Shown: positions 47,204-56,704, counted from the first letter of the stretch. The stretch: 64,000 bases of DNA from Flavisphingopyxis soli (GCF_007995095.1 NZ_VOPY01000004.1:94167-158166), one strand, 5' to 3'. Translations and numbers: made by a program. The notes: generated by a model not told the origin, from the sequence alone.

Positions 47204-47545
47204 TTAGTCGCCTTCGCCGGGCTCGGGCGAGAAGTATTTCTCGAACTTGTCCTCTTCGCCCTTGTGCTCTTCGGCGTCGGCGGGGGTCTGGCCGCTGTTG
47301 GTCGTCACATTGGGCCATTGCGCCGAATAGGTCGTGTTGATCTCGAGCATCTTCTCGAGCCCGGTCTCGGTGTCGGGGAGGATCGCCTCGGCGGGGCATT
47401 CGGGTTCGCAGACGCCGCAATCGATGCATTCGCTCGGGTTGATGACGAGCATGTTCTCGCCCTCGTAGAAGCAGTCGACGGGGCAGACCTCGACACAGTC
47501 CATGAATTTGCATTTGATGCAGGCTTCGGTGACGACATAGGTCAT
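47204..47545 (-). CDS. fdxA: 7Fe ferredoxin (FdxA)
   Basis: A 113-residue ferredoxin of the 3Fe-4S/4Fe-4S type. Two cysteine clusters are seen: [18 protein letters not shown] at the N terminus and [16 protein letters not shown] near 39-54. The tail beyond residue 70 is family-typical. Spacer to carD (267 bases) contains the carD promoter and a degenerate TTCGATAGGCTCA repeat remnant near 47144. Confidence 0.94.
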   Translation of the reverse strand: MTYVVTEACIKCKFMDCVEVCPVDCFYEGENMLVINPSECIDCGVCEPECPAEAILPDTETGLEKMLEINTTYSAQWPNVTTNSGQTPADAEEHKGEEDKFEKYFSPEPGEGD

Positions 47546-47601
47546 GGACGGTTCTCTCTCTTGCCTTCGTTGGCGGCGCGCGGCCTGATTGTCAGCGACT
47601 G

Positions 47602-47985
47602 CTATGCGTCCGCGATTCGCGCGTCAATATCGGGCGTCTTGATGCGAATCGTTCGCACGGCTTCAACCGGGTTGAGCAACGCATAATGGCGGCGCGCCTC
47701 GTCGGCCGGGCCGCGCCGCGCGGGGATCGCGACGATGCGGATGATACGCACCCCGGTCGGCGTCGGCAGCGTCAGGATATCGCCCGCGCGAACGGGGCGA
47801 TGCGCGGTGCCGACTCGCTGCCCGTTGATCCTGAGGTGCTGGCTCGCCGCAATCCGCGTCGCCAACGAGCGCGACCGGGCAAGGCGCAGGCAATAGAGCA
47901 GGCGGTCGATCCGCAGGCCCCCGGGGATCGCACCCCCAGCGACCGCGACCTCGGCCAGATCAGCGCGAGCGGTCTTTCGGCGCAC
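47602..47985 (-). CDS. S4 domain RNA-binding protein (HslR-like)
   Basis: The body [35 protein letters not shown] is an S4 RNA-binding domain of the Hsp15/HslR type (quoted here in pieces: [24 protein letters not shown]). I start at the GTG at 47985, which overlaps the helicase end by 26 bases; an ATG at 48012 is also in frame. HslR binds blocked 50S subunits carrying nascent chains. About 127 residues. Confidence 0.8.
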   Translation of the reverse strand: MRRKTARADLAEVAVAGGAIPGGLRIDRLLYCLRLARSRSLATRIAASQHLRINGQRVGTAHRPVRAGDILTLPTPTGVRIIRIVAIPARRGPADEARRHYALLNPVEAVRTIRIKTPDIDARIADA

Positions 47986-50983
47986 TCTTGAGCATGTCCT
48001 TGAGATCGGCAAACGGATTGGCGGTGGCGCGTGCCGAGCTGGGCGCGGGCTTGGGGCGCGGGGCAGGGCGCGGCGGCGAGGAGGGCCGCGCTTCGGACCC
48101 GCGGCGCGGCGGCTTGGCCGCTGCGGCGGGCTTCGCGGGACGCGGGGCTCGGGTGCGGACCGCGGGCGCGCGCAATCCGCGCCAGGTCCAGCGAATGATG
48201 CTCTCGACGGGTGTCTTGTCCACGGCTGTCTTGTCGACAGGTGGCTGGTCGGCCGAAGTCGCGGCTTCGGGCTTGGCTTCGCCTTGGCCTTCGTCTTGGC
48301 CTTCGCCTTGGCCTTCGGCTGCGACCGATGGTTCGGCTGCAGGTTCGGCGGCGGGGGCCGGCGCGCGTTCGACGCGGCGGAAGCCCATGTCGCGCATCAG
48401 CGCCGCATAGGCTTCGGGCCTGAGCCCGAGCGAGGTGGCAAGATCGGTCGGCACGTCGAACTGGCCGGGCGGCAAGCTCTCGGCTTCGCTGGCGGGTTCG
48501 ACCGTAGCGGTGTCCGGCTTGGTTTCTGTGGGAGCAGCGGCGGCGGGTTCGGCGGGCTTGGCGTCGACTGCCGCCGCCGGGGCTGGCGTTTCGGCGGCCG
48601 AGGATTCGTCGGCTTTCGCGTCGGGGGCCGGAGCCGCGGCGGGTGCCGCCGCAGGCCTTGGCGGCTTGGGTGGTTGCGCCTTTACGCGATGGTCGTGCGC
48701 CTGGCGGGCGAGCCGCTCGACGAGGTCGATGCGCAGCAGCTGGTCGCCGATGCTGCGGAAACCCGCGACCTGCGCGCCCATGCGCTCATTCGCCTCGCCC
48801 GCCGCCATGATGACGATCCCGGCGGCGGGGAGCGGCAGCAGCGGCTTTTCGCGTTGCGCGGCGAGCAAGGCGGCGCGCAGTTCGGCGGCGGCCGGCTTGA
48901 GCAACGGCGGCATGAAGACGTCGAGCGTGCCGATGACGAGCTTGAGCGGACGCAGCGCGCCGCGTCCGTCCTTGCCCAGCGCGCGCAATGCGGGCTCGAT
49001 CCGGGTGCGCGGCAATATCCCGCCGGCATCGACCAATGGCGCAAGCACGGCGCGCAGTTCGGGCGCTGCTTCGGGCGAACGCGACAGCGCGTCGGCGGCA
49101 GCGAGCGGGGCGAGCAGGCGCGCGATCTCGGTATCGAGAAATTCGCGCAGCCGCTGTGCGATCGCCGCGGTCTCAGTCTTGTCGAGCGCCGCGACCGATG
49201 CGTCGAGACGGATTTCGGGATGGAGCAGGTCGCGGCCCCTGGCCAATGTCGCGACCGCATGGCCGCGCCATGTCAGGCGCGGTGCCTCGCCGGCCTGATA
49301 CGCCAATGCCATCTCTTCCCTCCCAGCCTGGCCCAGCGCACGTGCGCGGGCCCGCAATTCCTTCGCCAGATGCCGGTCGGCGGCGGCGAGCAACAGTTTG
49401 CGGTCGCTTGCCCGAACGCTCGCGTCAACCGAAAAACGAAACCCGGCAAGGCTGCCGATCGGTTCGCCGTCGACGCTGACCGCGCCATCGGCGGCGACGC
49501 TGACGGGCAAGGCCGCGGCGCCCTTGCCGAGGTCGCGCAGCAACACCGAGGTGCGCCGGTCGACGAACCGCTGCGTCAGTTTTTCGTGCAGCGCGTCGGA
49601 CAGGCTCGCCTCGATCTCGCTCGATCGCATGGCCATTTCGGCGGGATCGTCGAGCCAGTCGGCGCGGTGCGCGATATAGGCCCAGGTCCGCACCGCGGCG
49701 ATGCGCGCGGCAATCGCCTCGATATCGCCCTCGACCGAATCGAGCCGTTCGAGCCGACTGGCATACCAGCCGCGATCGATCGTGCCGTTGCCGCTGCTGC
49801 GAAAGCGCCACAATTGCTCGACGGTGCGGGCATGGTGCCACGCGCCGGTCTTCTGGAAATCGGGCAGGCCGCAGACCTCCCACAGGCGCGCGACCAGCGC
49901 CGGAGAGGTAGCGCGATCGGCGGCGGCGGAATCGTCGGCGAGCAGCTTGAGGACGGCAAGGTCGGTCGCGAGCGGGGCGGCGCGCAGCTCGCGGCGGCCC
50001 GGCGGTGCTTCGAGGTCGGCGATCAGCGTCGCGATATCGTCGAAGCGCGGATCGCTCGAGCGCCAGTAGAGATGTTCGAGCGGGGCGAAACGATGCTCCT
50101 CGATCCCCATGATCTCTTCGGGGGTGAAGCCCGGCTTGGCCTCGCCGCCGATCGATCCGAAGCTGCCGTCGCGCTGGTGCCGGCCGGCGCGCCCCGCAAT
50201 CTGCGCCATTTCGGGCAGCGTCAGGCGGCGCGTCCGCTTGCCGTCGAACTTGGTCAGCCCGGCAAAGGCGACATGGCCGACGTCGAGGTTGAGCCCCATG
50301 CCGATCGCGTCGGTGGCGACGAGATAATCGACTTCGCCCGCCTGGAACATCGCTACCTGCGCGTTGCGCGTCCGGGGGCTGAGCGCGCCCATGACGATCG
50401 CGGCGCCGCCCTTGAAGCGGCGCAGCGTCTCGGCGATCGCATAGACCTGCTCGGCCGAGAAGGCGACGACGACCGATCGTTTGGGCAGCCGCGCGAGCCG
50501 GGCGGGGCCGGCATAGCTCAGCGTCGAAAAGCGCGGGCGGGTAACGATGTCGGCCTCGGGGACCAGTGCCTTGACCAGCGGGCGCAGGCTTTCCGAACCG
50601 AGGATCATCGTCTCCTCGCGGCCGCGCGCGTTGAGCAACCGGTCGGTGAAGACATGACCGCGCTCGGGATCGACGCCGAGCTGCGCCTCGTCGATCGCGA
50701 CGAACGATGCCTTGATATCAACCGGCATCGATTCGGCGGTGCAGAGGAAATAACGCGCCTGCGGCGGCACGATCCGTTCTTCGCCGGTCAGCAGTGCGAC
50801 CTGGTTGCCACCCTTGATGGCAACGACGCGGTCATAGATCTCGCGCGCCAGCAGGCGCAGCGGAAAGCCGATGATGCCGCTCGAATGGCCGCACAATCGT
50901 TCGACCGCGAGATGCGTCTTGCCGGTATTGGTGGGTCCCAGCACGGCGGTCACCGCTGGGCGATCGTAATGTGCCATCCGCAT
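47960..50983 (-). CDS. SUPV3L1/SUV3-like ATP-dependent helicase with long disordered tail
   Basis: A 1007-residue superfamily-2 helicase. Walker A is GPTNTGKTHLA (about 16-26), motif II AIDEAQ, and motif VI AQIAGRAGRH; the arrangement matches the mitochondrial SUV3-like group found in alphaproteobacteria. After about residue 750 the chain becomes an Ala/Pro/Lys-rich tail with an EGQGEGQDEGQGE run, then a basic end. SUV3 works with RNA degradation; the bacterial role is not settled. Second ATG six bases downstream is possible. Confidence 0.88.
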   Translation of the reverse strand: MRMAHYDRPAVTAVLGPTNTGKTHLAVERLCGHSSGIIGFPLRLLAREIYDRVVAIKGGNQVALLTGEERIVPPQARYFLCTAESMPVDIKASFVAIDEAQLGVDPERGHVFTDRLLNARGREETMILGSESLRPLVKALVPEADIVTRPRFSTLSYAGPARLARLPKRSVVVAFSAEQVYAIAETLRRFKGGAAIVMGALSPRTRNAQVAMFQAGEVDYLVATDAIGMGLNLDVGHVAFAGLTKFDGKRTRRLTLPEMAQIAGRAGRHQRDGSFGSIGGEAKPGFTPEEIMGIEEHRFAPLEHLYWRSSDPRFDDIATLIADLEAPPGRRELRAAPLATDLAVLKLLADDSAAADRATSPALVARLWEVCGLPDFQKTGAWHHARTVEQLWRFRSSGNGTIDRGWYASRLERLDSVEGDIEAIAARIAAVRTWAYIAHRADWLDDPAEMAMRSSEIEASLSDALHEKLTQRFVDRRTSVLLRDLGKGAAALPVSVAADGAVSVDGEPIGSLAGFRFSVDASVRASDRKLLLAAADRHLAKELRARARALGQAGREEMALAYQAGEAPRLTWRGHAVATLARGRDLLHPEIRLDASVAALDKTETAAIAQRLREFLDTEIARLLAPLAAADALSRSPEAAPELRAVLAPLVDAGGILPRTRIEPALRALGKDGRGALRPLKLVIGTLDVFMPPLLKPAAAELRAALLAAQREKPLLPLPAAGIVIMAAGEANERMGAQVAGFRSIGDQLLRIDLVERLARQAHDHRVKAQPPKPPRPAAAPAAAPAPDAKADESSAAETPAPAAAVDAKPAEPAAAAPTETKPDTATVEPASEAESLPPGQFDVPTDLATSLGLRPEAYAALMRDMGFRRVERAPAPAAEPAAEPSVAAEGQGEGQDEGQGEAKPEAATSADQPPVDKTAVDKTPVESIIRWTWRGLRAPAVRTRAPRPAKPAAAAKPPRRGSEARPSSPPRPAPRPKPAPSSARATANPFADLKDMLKSAPKDRSR
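48265..48317. repeat. 12-bp tandem repeat in the helicase gene
   Basis: Three units of CTTCGYCTTGGC (48277-48312), a degenerate unit before and a partial one after. They encode the EGQGEGQDEGQGE segment in the disordered tail, so copy-number change would keep the frame. Confidence 0.75.
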
Positions 50984-51103
50984 CTGGTCGCAGCTTGATA
51001 TGCGCGGTGCAACCCGGTTTGCGTGTCCGCCCCTGGTTTATGCGGCTCGTCGCCACCAGTCGTCCACTCATCGCATTTGCGCGCGCTGCAGCAGGCGATT
51101 TAT

Positions 51104-51132
51104 TTGACATTAACCTCAACGCCCTACAGATT
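51104..51132 (+). promoter_or_regulatory. Possible promoter of the M23 peptidase gene
   Basis: Perfect TTGACA at 51104-51109, then a weak CAGATT after 17 bases. It is the only -35-like sequence in the 232-base divergent spacer. Overlapping TTAACC could be a CtrA half-site, but no second half is seen. Confidence 0.3.
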
Positions 51133-51215
51133 CTGGATGATTAGCGGGGCATCCATCGGTGGCAGGTTTCTGCGCGCACGGCGCGCACCACACCGGGATG
51201 CGCAAGGGGTAGGGT

Positions 51216-52775
51216 GTGTTCAAGCAGCATGAGCTGAGCTACGGCGGCACTTCGGGTACGGCGACGCTGTCGTTGACCGACGCTATCGTTGCGCCGCTGC
51301 GCGACGGCGATACGCTGCCCTGGCGCGACCGCTGGCAGGCGACGATCCACAGCCTCGACCTTGTACCCGATCTCGGTTGCGATATCGGCTCGCGCAGCTG
51401 GTGGCGCGGCTTCGCGACGCTTGGCGTGCTGATCCTCTCGGCGGCGGCGACCTTCCCGGGCATGGGCGCCCTGCCTGGCGCGAGCGGCCCGATGCTCGAT
51501 GCCAACGATTGGGAAATGGCGCGCGCGCAGGCGATCATGCCGCTCGCTTATGGCGGCGATACCGGCCTTCACATGGCCGCCACCGATAGCGTCCAGCCGC
51601 TCGCAGCGAGCCCCGAACGCCCGCACATCGAACTCACCGCGACGCTCGGCCAGGGCGACGGCTTCGAACGCGTCCTGTTGCGCTCGGGCGTCGGCGAAGG
51701 CGATGCCGCCACGATCGCCAACCTTGTCGCTTCGGCGATGCCGCTGGGCGATCTCGAAGCGGGCACGCAGCTCAACCTGAAACTCGGCCGACGCATGGAC
51801 AAGGCGCTCGCCCGCCCGGTCGACGCGCTGGCATTGCGCGCGCGCTTCGACCTCAGGCTCGAGATCGAACGGGTCGACGGCGCGCTCACGCTGCACCGCA
51901 TCCCGATCGCGGTCGATACGACGCCGCTCAGGATTCGCGGCCGCGTCGGCGACAGCCTCTATCGTTCGGCCCGCGCGGCAGGCGCACCGGCCAAGGCGAT
52001 CGAGGCCTATCTCAAGGTGCTCGCGACACAGCTGTCGGTCGGCCGCGACATCGGTGCCGACGACCAGTTCGACATCATCATCGATTATCGCCGCGCCGAA
52101 ACGGGCGAGGCCGAAGCGGGCAAGCTGATCTATGCCGGGCTCGATCGCGCCAGCGGCAAGGACCTGCGCATGCTCGCCTGGACGCAGGGCGGCCGCCAGC
52201 AATGGTTCGAAGCGTCGGGCGTCGGCCAGTCGCGTCAGGGCATGAGCGCACCGGTCCACGGCCGCCTGTCGTCGCATTTCGGCATGCGCCGCCATCCGAT
52301 CCTCGGTTATGTCCGGATGCATTCGGGCAATGATTACGGCGCGGCTTATGGCTCGCCGATTTTCGCGGTCACCGACGGCCGCGTCGATTATGCCGGGCGC
52401 AAGGGCGGCTACGGCAATTACGTTCGCATCCAGCACGGCGGCGGACTCGGCTCGGGCTATGGCCATATGAGCCGCATCGCGGTGCGCTCGGGCGCTTCGG
52501 TCAAACGCGGACAGGTGATCGGCTATGTCGGCAATTCGGGCCTGTCGACCGGACCGCATCTCCATTTCGAAATCTATCGCAACGGTCGACCGGTCGATCC
52601 GTCGTCGGTGCGCTATGTCACGCGCGCACAGCTCGAAGGCTCCGCGCTCGCCGCCTTCCGCGCCAAGCTCAACACGGTGACGCGAGTCGCCCCGGGTGCC
52701 GCGCTCGCCCCGATGCACATTGCCAAGGCCGCCAACACGGCTCCGCCCAGCGAAGCCGACCGCCTGCCCGGTTGA
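51216..52775 (+). CDS. M23 family peptidoglycan endopeptidase
   Basis: A 519-residue inner-membrane-anchored LytM-type protein. GTG start at 51216 follows AAGGGG. One helix near 65-80 (ATLGVLILSAAATF), then a periplasmic region with an LysM/OapA-like part and the M23 domain: GMRRHPILGYVRMHSGNDYG with the first zinc His/Asp, and GPHLHFEIYRNGRPVDP with H-x-H. The active site is complete, so it should cleave cross-links or activate amidases. Confidence 0.9.
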   Translation: MFKQHELSYGGTSGTATLSLTDAIVAPLRDGDTLPWRDRWQATIHSLDLVPDLGCDIGSRSWWRGFATLGVLILSAAATFPGMGALPGASGPMLDANDWEMARAQAIMPLAYGGDTGLHMAATDSVQPLAASPERPHIELTATLGQGDGFERVLLRSGVGEGDAATIANLVASAMPLGDLEAGTQLNLKLGRRMDKALARPVDALALRARFDLRLEIERVDGALTLHRIPIAVDTTPLRIRGRVGDSLYRSARAAGAPAKAIEAYLKVLATQLSVGRDIGADDQFDIIIDYRRAETGEAEAGKLIYAGLDRASGKDLRMLAWTQGGRQQWFEASGVGQSRQGMSAPVHGRLSSHFGMRRHPILGYVRMHSGNDYGAAYGSPIFAVTDGRVDYAGRKGGYGNYVRIQHGGGLGSGYGHMSRIAVRSGASVKRGQVIGYVGNSGLSTGPHLHFEIYRNGRPVDPSSVRYVTRAQLEGSALAAFRAKLNTVTRVAPGAALAPMHIAKAANTAPPSEADRLPG

Positions 52776-52835
52776 TCGGGGGCCTGGCGCCGACGATGAT
52801 TGCATGCGCGTGCGCGGCGGCTTAAGTCCGCGCCG

Positions 52836-53831
52836 ATGACCCAGCAATCCTATCCCGCCACCCGCCTGCGCCGGACGCGCGTCTCCGCCTGGAGCCGCGC
52901 GCTCCATCGCGAGACCGTCCTGACCCCCGCCGACCTGATCTGGCCGCTGTTCGTCTGCGACGGAGAGGGCGAACAGCCGGTCGCCAGCCTGCCCGGCGTT
53001 TCGCGCTGGGGCGTCGCGCAGATCGTCGAGCGCGCCCGCGAAGCGCGCGATCTCGGCATTCCGTGCGTCGCGCTGTTCCCCAACACGCCGCCCGACCGGC
53101 GCAGCGCCCATGGCGAAGAGGCGGCCAATCGCGACAATCTGATGTGCCGCGCGATTCGGGCGATCAAGGACGCGCTCGGCGACGAGATCGGTGTACTGAC
53201 CGACGTCGCGCTCGATCCCTATACCGATCACGGCCAGGACGGGCTGCTCGACGATCATGGCTATGTCGCCAACGACGCAACGGTCGATGCGCTCGTCGCG
53301 CAGGCGCTCAACCAGGCCGACGCGGGGGCCGATATCGTCGCCCCGTCGGACATGATGGACGGCCGCATCGGCGCAATCCGTGCGGGGCTCGAAGGTGCGG
53401 GCCACCACAACGTCCAGATCATGAGTTACGCGGCCAAATATGCCAGCGCCTTTTACGGCCCGTTCCGCGATGCGGTCGGCTCGTCCGGGCTGCTCAAGGG
53501 CGACAAGAAAAGCTACCAGATGGATCCCGCCAACGGGTCCGAGGCGCTGCGCGAGGTCGCCATCGATATCGCCGAAGGTGCCGACAGCGTGATGGTCAAG
53601 CCGGGGCTGGCCTATCTCGACATCGTCGCGCGTGTCGGCGAAGCGTTCGACGTGCCCGTCTTCGCTTATTCGGTGTCGGGCGAATATGCGATGATCGAGG
53701 CGGCCGCCGCGGCGGGGGCCGGCAACCGCGACGCGCTCGTTCTCGAAACGCTGATGGCCTTCAAGCGCGCGGGCTGCAGCGGCGTGCTGACCTATCATGC
53801 GGCGCATGCGGCGAGGTTGCTCCATGGCTGA
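52836..53831 (+). CDS. hemB: Porphobilinogen synthase (delta-aminolevulinate dehydratase)
   Basis: Condenses two 5-aminolevulinate molecules in tetrapyrrole synthesis (331 residues). Start at MTQQSYPATRLRRTR. Two active-site lysines are in MSYAAKYASAFYGPFRDA and MVKPGLAYLD. The metal loop reads DVALDPYTDHGQDG without the cysteines of zinc enzymes, so it belongs to the magnesium type. Its stop overlaps the next GNAT gene by eight bases. Confidence 0.96.
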   Translation: MTQQSYPATRLRRTRVSAWSRALHRETVLTPADLIWPLFVCDGEGEQPVASLPGVSRWGVAQIVERAREARDLGIPCVALFPNTPPDRRSAHGEEAANRDNLMCRAIRAIKDALGDEIGVLTDVALDPYTDHGQDGLLDDHGYVANDATVDALVAQALNQADAGADIVAPSDMMDGRIGAIRAGLEGAGHHNVQIMSYAAKYASAFYGPFRDAVGSSGLLKGDKKSYQMDPANGSEALREVAIDIAEGADSVMVKPGLAYLDIVARVGEAFDVPVFAYSVSGEYAMIEAAAAAGAGNRDALVLETLMAFKRAGCSGVLTYHAAHAARLLHG

Positions 53832-54411
53832 GTTCCGCCACGAGACCGACCGGTTGATCCTGCGCGACTGGCGTGACGGCGATGCCGATCGCTTTTACGC
53901 GCTGCTCAATACCCCGGCGGTGATGCGCTGGCTCGGCGGCGTCCAGGATCGCAGCGTGTTCGACGCGGCGGTGGCGCGGATCGAGGGCTATCGCCGCGAT
54001 TACGGCCACAGCTTCTGGATCGTCGAGCGCAAGGACGATGGCGGCCACCTGGCGGGCGAAATGCTCGGCTTTTGCGGCCTCAAGCGTTCCAATGTCGAAG
54101 GCGAAAAGGTGTTCGGCATGGTCGAGGTCGGCTGGCGCCTGCGCGAGGATGCCTGGGGCCACGGCTATGCGAAGGAAGGCGCGCTCGCCAGCCTCGATCT
54201 CGCCTTCACCCGCTTTGCTGCGCAAGAGGTCATCGCGCTGACCGTTGCGGGCAACACGCCGAGCTGGGGCCTGATGGAGCGGCTCGGCATGACGCGCCGC
54301 GCCGATCTGGATTTCACCGATCCGCGCTATGGCGCCGAACTCAACCCGACGATCGTCTACGCCATCGATCGCGAGACCTGGGCGGCGCAGCGACAGGAGC
54401 AGGCAGGATGA
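53824..54411 (+). CDS. RimJ/RimL-type GNAT acetyltransferase
   Basis: A 195-residue N-acetyltransferase. N-terminal TDRLILRDWRDGD and the acetyl-CoA segment WRLREDAWGHGYAKEGALAS, with AGNTPSWGLMERLGM after, are standard RimJ/RimL features. Starts at MAEFRHETD inside the hemB stop and overlaps the carbonic anhydrase start. Substrate unknown. Confidence 0.88.
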   Translation: MAEFRHETDRLILRDWRDGDADRFYALLNTPAVMRWLGGVQDRSVFDAAVARIEGYRRDYGHSFWIVERKDDGGHLAGEMLGFCGLKRSNVEGEKVFGMVEVGWRLREDAWGHGYAKEGALASLDLAFTRFAAQEVIALTVAGNTPSWGLMERLGMTRRADLDFTDPRYGAELNPTIVYAIDRETWAAQRQEQAG

Positions 54412-54968
54412 CCCATCGGCCCGACGTTTCGATCATCGCGATCCACGGCAAGTCCCCGCGCATCGACGACAGTGCGTTCATTGCGCCGGGCTGTCGCATC
54501 ATCGGCGATGTCGAGATCGGCCCCGATGTCAGCATCTGGTACAATTGCGTGATGCGCGGCGATGTGAACCGGATTGTCGTCGGCGCGCGCAGCAACATCC
54601 AGGACGGCAGCGTGGTCCATTGCGACAGCGCCGACGAGGGCCACCCGCAAGGCTATCCCACGATCATCGGCGAAGATGTCCTGATCGGCCATCTCGCGAT
54701 GGTCCATGGCTGCGTGCTCGAAGACCGCGCCTTTGTCGGGCTCGGCGCGATCGTCATGTCGGGGGCGCGGATCGAAAGCGACGCGATGCTGGCGGCGGGC
54801 GCAATGCTGACCGGCGGCAAGACGATCGCGGCGCGTCAGCTGTGGACCGGGCGCCCCGCCAAATATCTCCGCGACCTGCCCGAGCGGGCGATTGCCGAGA
54901 TGCGCGCAGGCGTGGCCCATTATGTCGAAAACGGCCGCTATCACCGCGCCGCGCTGGACGAGGGCTGA
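54408..54968 (+). CDS. Gamma carbonic anhydrase-like hexapeptide-repeat protein
   Basis: A 186-residue left-handed beta-helix of the YrdA/PaaY gamma-CA group. Imperfect hexapeptides run through IGPDVSIWYNCVMRGDVNRI; metal-ligand histidines occur in VVHCD and IGHLAMVHGC. ATG overlaps the GNAT stop. Some homologues are true carbonic anhydrases; activity here is not proven. Confidence 0.88.
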   Translation: MTHRPDVSIIAIHGKSPRIDDSAFIAPGCRIIGDVEIGPDVSIWYNCVMRGDVNRIVVGARSNIQDGSVVHCDSADEGHPQGYPTIIGEDVLIGHLAMVHGCVLEDRAFVGLGAIVMSGARIESDAMLAAGAMLTGGKTIAARQLWTGRPAKYLRDLPERAIAEMRAGVAHYVENGRYHRAALDEG

Positions 54969-54990
54969 GCGGAAGCGGCCTGACCCCAGT

Positions 54991-55100
54991 CCGTCTGGGC
55001 TGAGCCTGTCGAAGCTCGGGTGCGTTGGCATGCGGCAGGCCAGGAACACATTACCACCGCCCTTCGATACACGCCTGCGGCGCTACTCAGGACAAGCGGG
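54991..55100. repeat. CTTCGACA-type intergenic repeat, two inverted halves
   Basis: Left half 54991-55014 (CCGTCTGGGCTGAGCCTG start) and a more degenerate right half 55061-55100 (CCTTCGATACACGCC...). The left half is the inverted match of 3671-3694. Lies between two convergent genes. Confidence 0.5.
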
Positions 55101-55126
55101 TTGTGTTTCGATCAGGTCGGTTTTGA

Positions 55127-55651
55127 TCAGGCCCGTTCGAGCGCGGCGAGCAGGCGGTCGATCACTGCCTGCTGCGCTGCCACCATTGTCACGAGCCGGT
55201 CGCGTAATACGGTCAGTTCGTCGGTGCCCGCACGCTCCCCCGAATCGGCGCGCGCGATGATCAGCGCATCGGCCTCGGCGAGGGCATCGCTGGCCGGGCC
55301 GCGTTCGCTCTCGAGGACCGAAATGGCCGACTGGGCGACAACCCAGGCCTCGCTCGACACCGCCGCGCCGCGGGCGTTGGTGACCGCCGCCTGCGTCGCC
55401 GGAAGCGCGGCGTCGAATCGCTGCTGCGCGGCCTCAGCCTGCTCGGCGAGCTGGACGATGCGCGCCGCAAGGTCGGCGGCGGGCGGCGGTGCAGGGGGCA
55501 GAGCGACGGCTTCGGGCGGGACGGTGTCGAGCCGGCCTTCGACCGCGCGCGGTCCGAGATCGGGATAGCCGTCATCGCCCGTCGTCGCACAGCCGGCGAG
55601 CACGAGCAGCGCGGGACTCGCCAGAGTGCATGAAAGGAGCGTGCGCTTCAT
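55127..55651 (-). CDS. Hypothetical lipoprotein
   Basis: A 174-residue lipoprotein with lipobox LAGC (residue 21), a Pro-rich segment (ALPPAPPPAADL) and then a long helical, possibly coiled-coil region (ARIVQLAEQAEAAQQRF to the end). No known domain recognised. Could be an outer-membrane-anchored structural or assembly lipoprotein. Confidence 0.7.
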   Translation of the reverse strand: MKRTLLSCTLASPALLVLAGCATTGDDGYPDLGPRAVEGRLDTVPPEAVALPPAPPPAADLAARIVQLAEQAEAAQQRFDAALPATQAAVTNARGAAVSSEAWVVAQSAISVLESERGPASDALAEADALIIARADSGERAGTDELTVLRDRLVTMVAAQQAVIDRLLAALERA

Positions 55652-55751
55652 CGTGTCCGGCTCTATGGATTCGCGCGGGCCCGGGCAAGCGGGACGAAAG
55701 CTGGCGGGTAAAAAACATCGCCAATATCCTCGGCATTCCGCCCGTGATCCA

Positions 55752-55780
55752 TTGACAGCGCGGCATGACGGGGCTAGTTG
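55752..55780 (+). promoter_or_regulatory. Possible rplU promoter
   Basis: Perfect TTGACA at 55752-55757 with a weak TAGTTG after 17 bases, 91 bases before rplU. The spacer has no better candidate. Confidence 0.3.
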
Positions 55781-55870
55781 GCCTGACTTTCCGCGCCCCC
55801 GCGACCGATTCTATAACGGGATCGGCCACGCAGTTGCGCGGCAATACTAGTTTTGAATTGGATGGAACCG

Positions 55871-56392
55871 ATGTTCGCAATCGTGCGCACGGGCGGCAAA
55901 CAGTATCGCGTTGCTGCCGGAGACAAAATCGTCGTTGAGAAGCTTGCCGGAGAGGCAGGCGATTCGATCACGTTCGACGATATCCTGCTCGCCGGCGACG
56001 GCGACGAGATGAAATCGACCAAGGGCCTCAAGGTCGGCGCAGAGATCATTGCGCAGGCGAAGGCCGACAAGGTCGTCGTCTTCAAGAAGCGTCGCCGTCA
56101 CAATTACCGTCGCAAGATGGGCCATCGCCAGCAGCACACGATCCTGAAGATCGTCTCGGTCGGCGATTCGAAGGTCGAGAAGAAGGCAGAGGCGAAAGCC
56201 GACGCCAAGCCCGCGACCAAGGCCGAAGCGGCTCCCAAGGCGGAAGCTAAGGCGCCCGCAGCGAAGAAGGCTGCTCCGGCGAAAGCCAAGGCCGACGCCA
56301 AGCCTGCCGCGGCCAAGAAGGCTCCGGCCAAAAAGGCCGAGCCCGCCAAGAAGCCTGCTGCCAAGAAGGCCGCACCCAAGAAAGACGCCTGA
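55871..56392 (+). CDS. rplU: 50S ribosomal protein L21 with long basic C-terminal tail
   Basis: The first 100 or so residues ([19 protein letters not shown] to [13 protein letters not shown]) are normal L21. A further 65 residues are almost only Lys, Ala, Pro and Glu/Asp, in [13 protein letters not shown] repeats, resembling histone H1 tails; the total is 173 residues against about 103 in E. coli. Starts at 55862 or 55853 are possible but less likely. Followed by rpmA. Confidence 0.95.
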   Translation: MFAIVRTGGKQYRVAAGDKIVVEKLAGEAGDSITFDDILLAGDGDEMKSTKGLKVGAEIIAQAKADKVVVFKKRRRHNYRRKMGHRQQHTILKIVSVGDSKVEKKAEAKADAKPATKAEAAPKAEAKAPAAKKAAPAKAKADAKPAAAKKAPAKKAEPAKKPAAKKAAPKKDA

Positions 56393-56437
56393 GACAGCGC
56401 ATCGCGCCCAGGCAAGAGAGACTAGGAGTAACCGAGC

Positions 56438-56704
56438 ATGGCACATAAAAAAGCAGGCGGTTCGTCACGCAACGGTCGCGATTCGGCGGGCCGTCGCCTT
56501 GGCGTGAAGAAGTTCGGTGGCGAAAACGTCATTGGCGGCAACATTATCATGCGCCAGCGCGGCACCAAGGTCTATCCGGGCCGCAATGTCGGCATGGGCA
56601 AAGACCACACGCTATTTGCGCTGACCGAAGGTCGCGTCATGTTTCATGACGGCAAGCTGGGACGCAAATTCGTCTCGGTGGAAATGGCCGAAGCCGCACA
56701 ATAG
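56438..56704 (+). CDS. rpmA: 50S ribosomal protein L27
   Basis: L27 (88 residues) with the standard N-terminus [20 protein letters not shown]. The first residues reach the peptidyl transferase centre. Follows rplU after 45 bases; transcription ends at the hairpin at 56788. Confidence 0.97.
   Translation: MAHKKAGGSSRNGRDSAGRRLGVKKFGGENVIGGNIIMRQRGTKVYPGRNVGMGKDHTLFALTEGRVMFHDGKLGRKFVSVEMAEAAQ

Noticed and set aside
48284..50998. Plus-strand open frame of about 900 codons opposite the helicase
   Set aside because: Antisense shadow of a high-GC gene; the Arg/Asp/Gly-rich translation has no domain, while the minus strand has full helicase motifs.
51104..51120. Possible CtrA site (TTAACC) before the M23 peptidase
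   Set aside because: Only one half-site; the second TTAA at the required 7-base spacing is missing.
51141..53825. Minus-strand open frame of about 890 codons opposite the M23 peptidase and hemB
   Set aside because: Spans two well-supported genes and their spacer; composition is typical of a third-position GC shadow.
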